From positions 28,720,703-28,784,702 of the forward strand of contig CM055112.1 of assembly GCA_029204225.1 (NCBI GenBank): a DNA stretch of 64,000 nucleotides, read 5' to 3'. Each line of letters starts with the position of its first letter. Positions within the stretch are counted from its first letter, which is position 1. Of this stretch, positions 35,026 through 45,002 are shown piece by piece. The translations under genes were made by a program, and so were the position numbers. This DNA comes from Diphasiastrum complanatum. Taxonomy: Eukaryota > Streptophyta > Lycopodiopsida > Lycopodiales > Lycopodiaceae. The notes beneath the pieces were generated by a model. That model was given only the letters and a program-made list of their open reading frames with translations, was not told where the DNA came from and searched no databases.

Positions 35026-36255
35026 TCACGATTGGTGTTTTGGTATCTTCGTCAGGTTCAGCATGTTGAAGAACTTCTGATGCTTGATCTTGGGAAGAGC
35101 TTTAGTGAAGATGTCTGTGACCATTTCTGTTGTGGAGCAGTATTGAAGGATCACTTGCCCTAAGAAGACTTTCTCCCAAATGAAATGATACTGGATTTCT
35201 ATGTGCTTGGATTTGCCATGAAATCTGGAATTCAGTGACAGTGAAATACAGCTCAAGTTGTCAAACAGAATGGTGGTAGCATTGAACTGAGTGTGATGTA
35301 AGTTGTAAAGTCATAACCTAATCCATACAACTTCTTTTGAAGCTTGGCATGCTGCGATGTACTCTATCTCTGTGAAGAAAACACAACTGATTTTTGCTTC
35401 CTTGAGTTCCACGAAATCTGTCCCCCTGCCAGATAGAAATAGAACCCGGAGGTAGATTTTCTAGTAGAGACTGTTCCTCCCTCACACCTTTGAAGAAAGA
35501 CAACAAGAGCGCTCAAGGAGCAATAACTAGAGCAAAGGCTGCAGAGGAATAGAGTATATATGCACTCCCCAAAATTTGATAGGAATGCTTATGGGACAGA
35601 GATTGGCTGCTTGGACACGTGCGTCCGGGCAGCCAGTTTTCAAAAAAAAACTTGTGGTCAGGAGGGCACCGGGGCCAAAGGGCCACCGTGCTCGCAAAAT
35701 GCGAGCCCCCCTCCTACTGGGGCTTTAGAGCACGGCCCCCGCGTGGGAGTGGTTTGCCCCCGGTGCAACCCTCGCAGTTGACACGTGTCAGTCGCACGGT
35801 GCCGTCAAAAATTAGCGGGCGCGTGATTTTGCCGGGCGGCGCCAGGGTGGGTCCCGGGCGGGCGGAGTAGCCTCGCAGGACGAGTGGGTCGATAGCATTT
35901 CCATCATAACATAAAATGTGATCTAAACTTTCCTGAATATATCTCATCACTCTCTTTAATGCTTTCCAATGATAGATCTTAGGATTAGACATGAATTGGC
36001 TTAACGTGCTAACAATGTATGCTAAATCTGGTCTAGTACACAGCACTGCATACATCAAAAATCCTATTAGTGAATGATAAGGGTACTTCTCTATGTTGAG
36101 TACTTCACTATCAGAATTAGCACAAGTAGGTTTATTTGTTACTATACTTGGATCCATTGGAGTATCAATTGGTTTGCAATCAGACATATGAAACTTTTCT
36201 AAAATGCCTTTTAGATATGTCTACTGGCTAAGATAGATTTTCTTCTGAAGCCTAT
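35026..36255 (-). pseudogene. copia RT end and RNase H, split by GC-rich insert
   Basis: Right part (36255-35869): the RT C-terminus MSDCKPIDTPMDPS, YHSLIGFLMYAVLCTRPDLA and HWKALKRVMRYIQ, reaching LRGYS. Left part (35495-35026): STRKSTSGFYFYLAGG and SWNSRKQKS in one frame, then SRFHGKSKHIEIQYHFIWEK and VTDIFTKALPKIKHQKF. Between them, at the usual GYSDADWAG position, sits about 370 bp of GC-rich foreign sequence. The upstream RT is missing beyond 36255. Confidence 0.82.
35497..35868. mobile_element. GC-rich insert in copia RNase H
   Basis: This stretch of about 370 bp is much richer in G+C than its surroundings from about 35600 and interrupts the RNase H motif after LRGYS. It contains short inverted segments such as GCTCGCAAAATGCGAGC and GACACGTGTC. 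I found no clear terminal repeats or target duplication, so the type is unknown; the edges are set by where copia coding sense stops and resumes. Confidence 0.5.
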
Positions 36256-36486
36256 GTCTAGTAATACGAACATAATAAACGAAGGTGAATTTGTTTCAAT
36301 AAAGCAAATATTGGTTATGTGATCAAAATTTGTGTGCATACAAGTGCGCATTCATGTTGAAATCGAAGTACTTGACGGGATATGACACCTATCAAAAGTA
36401 TTTGGCTCATGCAATCAATAGATTGATGCCATGTGTCATATATCTAGAAAACTAGTGTTTGGCCATTTTAGCCACTAGAACTTGAA
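36256..36486. other. junction between two copia relics
   Basis: No coding sense or LTR match seen. It lies between the RT fragment and the truncated 3' LTR of the next element. Confidence 0.4.
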
Positions 36487-36628
36487 TTAAATCATATGTA
36501 CAACATATATGATTATTGTACATGAAAAGTACACTAGTTTCATACGTGGGAACAGGCTCCACACATGTGTGTTTATCCTATATACAAGATTTTTGGCCTC
36601 TACCAAGCTTATTTTTGCATTTTTCACA
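36487..36628 (-). repeat. copia 3' LTR, truncated
   Basis: Matches 38790-38933 from AATTAAATCATATG to GCATTTTTCA, and starts TGTGAAAAATGC on the minus strand after the purine tract. The last ~70 bp of the LTR are missing at the left. Confidence 0.83.
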
Positions 36629-36639
36629 CTCCTCAAAAA

Positions 36640-36780
36640 TCTAGATTGGTAAATGGATATTTAGGCAATGCCTTGGTGAGTATATCAGCAATGCAATCTG
36701 GTGATGAAACATGAATAGGCTTGATCTCCTTTGCTTGCACTTTCTCCCTCACGAAATGGTGTGAAATCTCAATGTGCTTT
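36640..36780 (-). pseudogene. copia RNase H C-terminal stub
   Basis: Minus-strand frame KHIEISHHFVREKVQAKEIK, then VSSPDCIADILTKALPKY. It is joined to the protease/pre-integrase frame at AAAGCACAT near 36775, out of frame by one base. Confidence 0.85.
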
Positions 36781-37275
36781 GTAGTTAGGATGGCCTAACC
36801 TTTTGTGCCATAATTCCACTTGAGTGAGCTCCTCCCTTTCCATGTTCACACTTCCAACCATCACATTAGCATCCAATTTGAATAACCTCCTTTGCTTGGC
36901 AATACATTTTTCATCTTTCAAGATAGAACACGCTCCATGCTTGAAATGTACATCTAATCCACTATCCATAAGTTGTGCTACACTCAACAAGTCCTTTGTA
37001 ATTGAAGGTACATAAAGAACATTGTCTAGATCTACTTTTTTAGATGATCCTAGACATAAAGGAATGGATCCAACACCTACAATCTCACATTCTTGATCAC
37101 TTGCAGTGAAGATAAATCTCTTAGAACTATTGTAAGAAAGTAGATTAGAAAAGTAGTCTTTTTGGTGAGTCATGTGAGAGCTTGCCCCACTATCAATCCA
37201 CCAAGTGTCTTGATTAGATGTTTGTGGTGAGGATACCATCAAAGATAGATTGCCTTCTTCCTCCTCCTCAAGCAC
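36769..37275 (-). CDS. copia protease and GAG-pre-integrase domain
   Basis: 168 residues. The aspartic protease motif WWIDSGASSHMT is near residues 26-37, with a VDLDNVLYVPSITKDLLSV strand following; the pre-integrase zinc-binding start VELWHKRLGHPN lies near the C-terminus. The frame ends at the deletion junction with the RNase H stub. It begins 8 bp inside the end of the gag frame, in another frame, where a single frameshift or natural shift would join them. Confidence 0.85.
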   Translation of the reverse strand: MLEEEEEGNLSLMVSSPQTSNQDTWWIDSGASSHMTHQKDYFSNLLSYNSSKRFIFTASDQECEIVGVGSIPLCLGSSKKVDLDNVLYVPSITKDLLSVAQLMDSGLDVHFKHGACSILKDEKCIAKQRRLFKLDANVMVGSVNMEREELTQVELWHKRLGHPNYKAH

Positions 37276-38116
37276 AAGATTGCCTTGATTGTCCTTCTCT
37301 TGGGCATTTTTCTTCTTGTAGCACTCGGATGCAAAATGTCTCTTTTTTCCACAAAAAAAAACACTTTAGCTTCTTCTTGTCCTTCTTGCTCTTGCCATTG
37401 GAACTTGATGCTCCATCTTTGCTCTCCATCTCCATGTCTTGAGTCTTCTTGGATGGAAACTTTTTCTTCTTGTCTTTCAAGGAAAAGTTAGATTTTTCAT
37501 CACCATCATTCAAAGATAAGGAACTCATCCTACTTTTGATATGAAGCATTCTACTCTCCTCACTTACAAGCACACTTTGAAGTTTTTTAATAATAGGAAG
37601 TGAATATTGAATAGCAAAAGTTTGAACAAGATTGGAATAATCATCTCCTAATCCATTCAAAATGATTTGAACTAATTTATCATCTTTGATTTTATCATCT
37701 ATAGAAGACAACTCCTTATTCAAAGATTTGATCCTAAAGACATCATTTTGGGCACTTTCACTACTCCGTTTCATGCTTTGAAGGATTTGATTCCTAAGAA
37801 TGAGTATCCTTGAAGGATTCTTGGATTCATAAATTTCTTTTAATGAATCCCATGCCTCTTTGGATGTGGTACAAGATGAGATTTCCTTCAAAAGTTCATT
37901 ACTTGCATTCATTTTTATGCAATGTAATGCAACTCTACATCTCTTTTTGTACTTTGCCAATTCAACTCCTCCTTGAGGTTCTATTTCCACCTCAAGTACT
38001 ATGTCATAAAGATCATGAAGTACAAGCAAAGACTCCATTCGAACTATCCAAGTAGCATAATTAGTGGATGTAAGCCTTTCACTAGCTTCAAGCAAAAACC
38101 CACCCATTGATGCCAT
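37268..38116 (-). CDS. copia gag protein
   Basis: 282 residues, starting MASMGGFLLEASERL. Matches the copia gag polypeptide (UBN2-like) pattern: WIVRMESLLVLHDLYDIV, ALHCIKMNASNELLKEIS, EAWDSLKEIYE and LVQIILNGLGDDYSNLVQTF. Then a Lys-rich tail with a damaged zinc knuckle: CFF...CIRVLQEEKC in this frame, so the CCHC spacing is lost by a shift. It binds RNA and forms the particle in intact relatives. Confidence 0.85.
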   Translation of the reverse strand: MASMGGFLLEASERLTSTNYATWIVRMESLLVLHDLYDIVLEVEIEPQGGVELAKYKKRCRVALHCIKMNASNELLKEISSCTTSKEAWDSLKEIYESKNPSRILILRNQILQSMKRSSESAQNDVFRIKSLNKELSSIDDKIKDDKLVQIILNGLGDDYSNLVQTFAIQYSLPIIKKLQSVLVSEESRMLHIKSRMSSLSLNDGDEKSNFSLKDKKKKFPSKKTQDMEMESKDGASSSNGKSKKDKKKLKCFFLWKKETFCIRVLQEEKCPREGQSRQSCA

Positions 38117-38704
38117 TTTTTAATGTGAAAAAGCACTAGAAACTCTTATGGTTTCTCTAAGAGATCTGAACCTAAAGTCTTCTAGCAATTAGAAAGGTTA
38201 TAGACATAATCCTATCACTCATGAACCAATCTAGAATGATGAAAATTTAGATTCTAGTCTCAAACTTGCAAAATCACTCCTTAATCTATGATTTTTAGCA
38301 ATATCTCTCTTCAACTTCAACATACACTCAAAAAATCAGAGTAGATCAATTAATGCACCTAATTTAAGCTTCAAATTTGATTTTTTGGCTGATATAATCC
38401 AAGAACTAATCAAAGGATTAGATTCTCTATAGAAAATGCTTGATTTTGCACTAAAAATCACTCAAATTGGGTGTGTGAGTCAAATTGTACAAATTTTTGA
38501 AATTTCTCAGCCAAAACTGGAGCTGTACGGCCTCACGCGTGTGAAAAGCGTTCCTACAGCCCACAACAAGTTCTGGTCCAAAAATTTTGAGGATATTTAT
38601 CAAATCCAACTCGCTACCCAAAATTTGACTAGTTTCCTAGAACTTGCTAATTCTGGCTTTGATTTGGATCAACCCTATCAATTTCAATAAAACCTCTTGT
38701 ACTT

Positions 38705-38717
38705 GGCTCTGATACCA
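38705..38717 (-). other. primer-binding site
   Basis: Minus strand TGGTATCAGAGCC, the Met-tRNA type, directly after an LTR ending TTTTCACA. Confidence 0.88.
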
Positions 38718-38933
38718 TGTGAAAAAAGTACAAAATGAACCAAGAGTGGATCCTAATCTGATCCTCAATAGGGATTGGATGTTAGATTGGATTAAATCAT
38801 ATGTACAACATATATGATTATGGTACATGACAAGTACACTAGTTTCACACGTGGGAACAGGCTCCACACATGTGTGTTTATCCTATATACAAGATTTTTG
38901 GCCTCTACCAAGCTTATTTTTGCATTTTTCAGA
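38718..38933 (-). repeat. copia 5' LTR, ~216 bp
   Basis: Ends TTTTTTCACA next to the primer site. The start at about 38933 corresponds to TGTGAAAAATGC in the 3' LTR, with one substitution here. Confidence 0.82.
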
Positions 38934-39295
38934 AGTACTCTATAAGACTTTTTTAATTTCAAATTTTCAAATTGGAGGAAAAATGATTTTCCCTCTCCCA
39001 CTCACACCTTCCAGGATGCTAACCTATTTGGCACTATAAGATCATGTTTTTTTCAACGGTTTCTCTCTACAACACCAGAGAAGGGTTCTTTCTTCTATCA
39101 TTTGTTGAAAGTGCGCCCTACCAGCTCATAGATCAACGCTATTCTAGCATACGGTATGCATCTGTCTCTCTTTTGCTTGGTTCTCTCAATGTTGTACTCT
39201 CACAAGGATGATGCTTTGATAACCTCCAGCTACTGTTTATGTTTGTTCATCACACGAAAGAATAAAAAGAGCTTTCGTAGGATTGAGAAATATGG

Positions 39296-39940
39296 TAGTC
39301 TAGCGATGGACAGCACTCTTTAAGTATGGAAACATGCCCATCCTGCCTCAATAGACAACGATGGACATTTCCTTTCATTTGGCAACCGTTCATGAGACCA
39401 TAAGCAATGGTCTGATGGCCACCTTTCAACCATTAAAAAACTCATGTAAGCTTTTATTGAGAGCGATGAAAGGGTGCCTTCACCCACTGGTATGATAATC
39501 ACTTTTTCACACAAAAGATGGTCGTTGTCCAACGATGGACAACTTACTCTTCATCTTGATAAAATTTATTGAATAGCGAGGTCGCTATCCAGCGATGGAC
39601 AACTGACTCTTCACCTTGATAAGTATGAATGAATAATGACTCTGTTGTCCAACAATGGACAACTAACTCTTCATCTTGATAAATATGAAGTGAATAATAG
39701 ATAATGAGGTATGTTGTCCCCAATGATGGACACTATGACCTTTTCTAGCACTTGTTTATTTATCACTTTACACACAAAGCATCCTACTATCCAGCGATTG
39801 ATAGTAAGATCATTTACTCTTCATTCACTAATAGCTCTTGGCTATCAATGGCTCACTATCCAGCAATGGACTACAAACTCTTACTAGCTTGTTTGATATT
39901 CTTTATATAATTATCCTCTTCTATCTAGTGGTGGATGGAT
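39296..39940. repeat. ~60-72 bp tandem repeat with hairpin motif
   Basis: The core CCAGCGATGGAC or a variant recurs at about 39304, 39358, 39531, 39591, 39651, 39722, 39794, 39865 and 39928. Three central units are exactly 60 bp apart and share ACTCTTCATCTTGATAA. Several cores are flanked by pairing arms. Confidence 0.85.
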
Positions 39941-40157
39941 GAAGACGTTAGAGCTCAATTCTTGTGGTAGAATGACTCTCTTAAAAATTTTCATATATCT
40001 TTGGCCTTATAGTACTAAACTGATAATTTTCTATGATGTAGCATCATCATACTGCTCCGGCTTTTTCTTTGTACGTTTCGGTTTACCTCTGAACCAAAAC
40101 ACTAGCTATCTCAACAAAAAGGTATGGTACCTAATGATTCTCCATAAAGCAAGTTAT

Positions 40158-40162
40158 CTAAC
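40158..40162. repeat. target-site duplication CTAAC (left)
   Basis: CTAAC here matches 42094-42098 exactly and flanks the LTR element. Confidence 0.88.
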
Positions 40163-41373
40163 TGTTGTAAAGCTATCTTCATAAGCTTTGCTTCCGGCGC
40201 CAACATTGTCCCCGGCGCCAGCAATGCCCCTGCTGCTCCCGGCGCCGATGCCACTGTGACCAGAATCTAGCCGGCGCCAAGTTTCTATGGCTGAAAATCT
40301 TTGATCGGTTCTAGCGAAGTCCAAAGAGCTCAGATCGATGTGCAATCACCTCACACAATCTAGGCATGATTAAAGGAAGCCTGGGGATCAATAAAATCTA
40401 GAGAGAGAAATGACTTTCTAGAAAGAGAAAATTTGAGAGAGAGAAAAACGTGCTTTACCAGCTTGGGTAGAGTGCTTGGTATGAGGGGGTGCCGAATCCC
40501 ACCAATACTATAGGGGAGTGCGGGTTGCGACTCATGGCAAGCTCCAACCAAGTCTCAGCCTCCCTTGCTGGAATGTTGTCATGGCTCTCGCCTTGGCATG
40601 CTAGCGTCCCGAAGACTAGGGTCAGTCACACACTTGAAATGTAACCTTCTCAGATTTATCAATAAAGTGGGATTTTTCTCAAACTGACTCTGATTACCTT
40701 TTGGGTTTCAGTGTTCAGTAAAAGCGCCAATTGTAAGGCCGCTTCAAAATTTTTAAGTTGGCACATAGTTGAGGGTCGTATCTCGGGACGCCAGCGGTAT
40801 GCCGTCAGGACCATTCGGTCCGTGGCACCAGCGGTATGCTGTCGGGACCAATTGGTCCAGGAACTGATTGTCTCCATATCTATCGCGGCTTGTGGTTCTG
40901 AGTATTCCTTGCATGAACATGAATGGGTTAGGCTCTTGGGGAACGGGCTCTAACCTGTCGGCTGAGTTGGATGGCTTGCTTGGGTGGAAGTTACCTGTTT
41001 ATGGCTGTCTAGTCTGGTGTGGCATTAGGTTGGCTTCTAGCGCTCGTGACGAAGCTTTTACTTGGTTAAGTTTGATGTAAGTCAGACCGCTTGCTTGGAA
41101 TGGATGTTACTCATTTGTAACAAAGCTTCGAGTTGGTTCAATTTGATGTATGTCGGACGGCTTGCTTGGAGGGAAGTCACCCACATTGGGACCCCCGATC
41201 TGGCATGGCGCCAGGTTGGATCTCAATGTTGGTTTTTGGAATTTCAAGTTGGTTAAGTCTGATCGTTGTTGGCGAGTTGGTTGCTTGTATGTCAAGTGGG
41301 TTTGGATGGCAAAAGTTGAAGGCTGGGAAGCTAAGTCGTGGTTCCTGGCTCCCTTTGGGATGCCTGCGCTACA
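40163..41373 (+). repeat. 5' LTR, 1211 bp
   Basis: Bounded by the target duplication and primer site. GC-rich in its second half. A run at 40640-40680 with AATAAAGTGGG probably is its poly(A) region. Confidence 0.83.
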
Positions 41374-41375
41374 TG

Positions 41376-41388
41376 TGGTATCAGAGCC
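41376..41388 (+). other. primer-binding site
   Basis: TGGTATCAGAGCC, complementary type to initiator Met-tRNA, two bases after the LTR end. Confidence 0.9.
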
Positions 41389-41908
41389 GACTGGCCGGTC
41401 AGCTATGCGGATCTCACGAAAATGGCCACAGTTTGGGGTTCATCAAGACAACTGTTGTGCAAGGTGTTGTCCATAGTGTAAGCATGGGTGCGTCCACGGT
41501 CGGGGTGGTCAACAGAACGGAGGACTTGATGAGTCAAGGTGCTGCCCTTGAGGTGTAAGCACGGTCAGTTCTCGCGATTTGGGCCTGGCGCTGTCTGCAC
41601 ATAGGACAGATGAGGCAGTGTGCTGCCATTAGGTTGGTGTAAGCACAGTCTGTGCCTTGTGGGGTGTGGGGCGACATATTCGAACTGTACGGGTTAACCA
41701 TTGATACTGAGATGCTGCTCGAATTTGAGTGTAAAGCACGGGTGGTTAGCTGCCGGTGCGGGATAGCTGCCGGTATTTCGAACGGACGCTAAGGGACAGT
41801 TTGCGTTGAGATCGGACTAGTGCAAACTCTGGGTGCATGTATCTGATTCAAAGAGAGCTACTTGAAGCCAAGCTCGATGTACACTTCTTGTTTTGACTGT
41901 GAGGCAAC

Positions 41909-42093
41909 TGACCCCCGCTCTGGCATGGTGTGAGGTTGGATCTCAATGTTGGTTTTTGGAACTTCAAGTTGGTTAAGTCTGATCGTTGTTGGCGAGTTGG
42001 CTGCTTGTATGTCAAGTGGGTTTGGATGGCAAGAGTTGAACGCTGGGAAGCTAAGTCGTGGTTCCCGGCTCCCTTTGGGATGCCTGCGCTACA
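41909..42093 (+). repeat. 3' LTR, last ~185 bp only
   Basis: From TGACCCCCGCTCTGGCATGG to GCGCTACA it matches 41190-41373 with few differences. Confidence 0.87.
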
Positions 42094-42098
42094 CTAAC
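42094..42098. repeat. target-site duplication CTAAC (right)
   Basis: Identical to 40158-40162. Confidence 0.88.
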
Positions 42099-42777
42099 TC
42101 ACTCCAAATATGTCTTATATATGGTTTCTCCATAACTCTTTATAAGCAAATATGTGTTAAAAAGCGTTTTTTGGCTTTCTATGACTCAAAGAGAAAGAAT
42201 CATCTCAAAGCAAAAGAAGCAATGGCAGCCTCTCAAGAAGCCAGGTCTACAACCATTCAGGTACACTTTTTTAGAGTAAGCAAACTCTTTGCAGTTTCAG
42301 CAAGCATGGTATGTTCAGCTCTATACATTCTTAAGATATAGCACTCTTCTGCACATTCGTGCTTTTACTTCCTTTCTTCGAAAAAAGAAACGACATAATA
42401 TCACATGTAGCCTTGTATACAAGTCAAATCAACTCACCGTGAAACAAAACCCTGTCATAAAGTTGAATAGTAAGGACTTCAATAATACAATCTTAGACAA
42501 CATGGATATGCATAAGAGTCATGGTTTCTACTTAAGGATTGAAATGGCACAGATATGCCCTAATACCTAGTACAAACATTGGTAGTCTCTTATTAATTAT
42601 TAATCACATCTTTCCTACACAGTGTCCCTATACCGTGGTTGTTATGTTACTCATATATAACAACCATGGAAGCACTTAATTGTACCCGTCTCTCTATTAC
42701 TCTAGAATCTTGGTGAGATACGACTAGGAAGCATGGATATGCTCAAGAGTATGGACAGCAGTGCATGACATAAATTA
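42099..42777. other. no recognisable gene
   Basis: Short frames only, between two complete insertions. It is the pre-insertion locus, itself unidentified. Confidence 0.5.
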
Positions 42778-42782
42778 CACTT
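42778..42782. repeat. target-site duplication CACTT (left)
   Basis: Matches 56088-56092 exactly, directly outside the LTRs. Confidence 0.9.
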
Positions 42783-43518
42783 TGTAGGGTCGAAGATCTT
42801 GCGTAGTATAGCCCTCCCACCTGTCAAGAAGGGTTAGATCACTAGATAGGTACCTAACTATGCATAGATGCTAATTTTAGTTAGTTTCCTACTTCCTCCC
42901 TAACTCTATTCACCACTAACACTACTCTCCCTTAACTCTACTCCTCTACTCTAACATTCATCATGATTTGGGTGAAGGAAAGGGATACAAAAGGAGAGGA
43001 AGAAAGAAGAGATGAGAAAAAGAGAGAGAGAGATGAGATGGAGGTTAGCTCAAATGCTCAATGTCATTGCTTATGGAAAAGCCTTAACTAGCATAACCAA
43101 AAAGCATGGGAAATGAAAATAACAAGCAATCACAACAACAGCATAAGCAAGATTGATTAGCAAATGAGGATGCTTGAGCTCTCAAAATGGTAGAGTCTCC
43201 TCCTCTCTATTAAGCATGAAAATAGTGTACAAATGGTGCCTTTTTATAAAATGGGAAAGGCCCTTGCCCCTCAATCCTATTGGCTAATATTCACATTGAT
43301 CCTATCCATTCATCTTGGACCCAACTTGATCCAAGGGTCCACAAAAAGTACATTGGAAATCACAAGATTCATGTGAGTCCAAAATTGGACTCAACTCTAA
43401 AAGTAAACTCTAAGTTTAGAATTGACTTTGGGCCTCAAGTTTTATTTTAATTACAAAGGGCCCAAGTCTATTATATTATTTACAACTTATTTACACTTTG
43501 TTGGGAATACCCCCAACA
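42783..43518 (-). repeat. gypsy 3' LTR, 736 bp
   Basis: About 97% identical by eye to the 5' LTR, but lacks some 80 bp near its start that the other copy has (55976-56060 region). A TATA motif (TTTATAAAAAGG, minus strand) lies at about 43241-43250. An 11-bp insertion near 42820 distinguishes it. Confidence 0.93.
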
Positions 43519-43564
43519 TGACCCACGACCTGAAGTAGTGCCGGTCCCTCGGCACTCTGCCGGT

Positions 43565-43951
43565 TTAGTATAACGTTTTCTTTGCCCGCCTTTGCTGGAT
43601 CAGGTAGGTGGTGACATCCTCCATGAAGTTGAGGTGGTCCAGTTTCTTCAAGTCCTTGGGCGTGTGAAGGGACTTGTGGACTCCTCGTAGCCAATCTTGG
43701 TCGACCCATGTTTGGAATGTACGTGTCCATGGATCGTCCAGAAGCGCAACTCGGTAATACACACGAGCGATTGGCAACTGATCTTTGACTTTGTCTGAAG
43801 GTAGCGCCTTATTAAAAATATGGATGGGAGAAAATTGTCTCATTTAGTCTCGACATCCATTAGCAGTGGCTGCCGGACGGACTGTTGGATCAGGGCAATT
43901 GATATAATGGTTTGTGAACGCGGTGAGAGCCCTTCTGGCATCTACATCCAT
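43565..43951 (-). pseudogene. extra reading frame between integrase end and 3' LTR
   Basis: From ATG at 43951 (MDVDARRALTAFTNHYINC) the frame runs to 43565 with one internal TAA just before MRQFSPIHIFNKALP. The lower part is 92 residues and contains RTFQTWVDQDWLRGVHKSLH and NFMEDVTTYLIQQRRAKKT. I do not recognise the family. Extra frames in this place are known for Tat and Athila elements, where some are env-like; no signal peptide or membrane segment is seen here. Confidence 0.45.
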
Positions 43952-44174
43952 AGTCCATCCATATTCTAACTATATGATCAAATGATAGCTGGTAGGAATT
44001 TTGGTTGCAAACGGAGAACTTGGAAATTTCAGTGTAAATTTTGGCAGAGCTTTGCTAGAAAAGGTGACAAATGATTCGAATTCAGCCCTTATTTAGCAAA
44101 ATTTAGAGTGCGTATTAGGTGAAATCCACTTTCCCTTGCTCAGTTCCACCCAAATTTTGGCAGACACCTTCTTC

Positions 44175-44420
44175 ACAAAATTCTAAGACCTCAGGGAAGT
44201 CTGCGAGAGTTCAGAAGGTGATTTGACTGTTATGCGAAGGTTTTGCAAGGGTTCAGGCTATCTGCGAGGGTTCAACTCTTGTAGGAAGTGATCTCTCGCA
44301 CAACTTGTTCCTGTAATTGGATTTTCAAGATCAGACCATGTAGGCAGGTTAATTTCACTGTTCTGATTCCATTTAGGCACCTTGCGAGGATTGGTAAGTT
44401 GATCTTGATGCTCTACGAGG
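44175..44420 (-). repeat. cluster of GCGAGRGTT motifs in gypsy 3' region
   Basis: Several copies of TGCGAGAGTT-like words in both orientations (CTGCGAGAGTTC, CTGCGAGGGTTC, AACTCTTGTAG, TGCGAGGATT, ACGAGGGTT). The same word fills the 5' leader at 54185-54965. Confidence 0.8.
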
Positions 44421-44423
44421 GTT

Positions 44424-44870
44424 TCACTGTGGTGGCCAGTACTTGTGTAACCGACTACCGTTGATGGTTGTATCGAATGGTGTCCCATCTAACTTTTCTA
44501 AATTCACGGCTCCATGATTAAGCATTTTCTTGATCCGATAGGGACCTTCACCTGTGAATTTTAATTTTCCTTTGATTGCCTTGGTTTTATACATCAGGAC
44601 CAGATCTCCGGCGAAGACCCTTCTTTTGTAACCTATGATCATGCCATGTTTTGCGTCTTTCCTTTTCAACTGCCAGTGCATGCACAACTAGTAAGCGTGT
44701 TTCACAGAGTTTATGAAGAGCTTCACGACATAGCTGTAGAGATTTGGACTCACTAAGACGTTGCGTGGTGGAAATCCTTATAAAAGAAACTAAAAACTCT
44801 ACTAGCATCATAGCATCCTGACCATATACCAATTGGAAGGGTGTTTCTACTCTTTTTTGTCATTTTGGTG
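44424..44870 (-). pseudogene. gypsy integrase C-terminal end
   Basis: Minus-strand frames carry LVYGQDAMMLVEF (about 44836-44795) and then KGKLKFTGEGPYRIKKMLN, GAVNLEKLDGTPF and NGSRLHKYW (44600-44430), the typical end of Tat/Athila integrase. A frame shift separates the two pieces. The catalytic D-D-E core is absent; upstream the sequence joins the region after protease near 44870. Confidence 0.85.
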
Positions 44871-45002
44871 GATTCATCCTTGTTGTCTTTCACCGGGACT
44901 GCCATGACATTCGTCTCATGGTTGCGAATATCAACATCCACTGTAGCTATCGCCTCTTCGGGTAGATCACTCCATCAGATCACCTAGTTGTAGCGTTGCT
45001 TC

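Larger units (their letters stand above)
36487..38933 (-). mobile_element. copia deletion derivative with both LTR remnants
   Basis: 5' LTR 38718-38933, primer site 38705-38717, leader 38117-38704, gag 38116-37268, protease and pre-integrase to 36769, then a jump to the last ~40 residues of RNase H, a polypurine tract (36629 onward) and a truncated 3' LTR (36487-36628). The integrase core and RT are gone. The LTRs agree closely over the shared 140 bp. Confidence 0.87.
40163..42093 (+). mobile_element. non-coding LTR element with 1.2-kb LTR
   Basis: A 5' LTR (40163-41373) from TGTTGTAAAG to GCGCTACA is followed after two bases by the primer site TGGTATCAGAGCC (41376-41388). The internal stretch is about 535 bp and a truncated 3' LTR (about 41909-42093) repeats the last ~185 bp of the first. 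Perfect CTAAC duplications flank it. No gag or pol motif is present in any frame. It relates to the solo LTR at 15633. It is either a non-autonomous LARD-like element or a deletion product in which the missing part took the internal region and the start of the 3' LTR. Confidence 0.87.

Noticed and set aside
35560-35870. Plus-strand frames of 73-83 residues
   Set aside because: Open only because the insert is GC-rich and stop-poor; no motif.
39296-39940. CRISPR-like array
   Set aside because: Units vary in length and sequence with no unique spacers, and the genome is a plant nuclear one.
41133-42341. Plus-strand frames up to 141 residues in the LTR element
   Set aside because: They overlap LTR sequence, are repeated in both LTR copies, and show no gag or pol signature.
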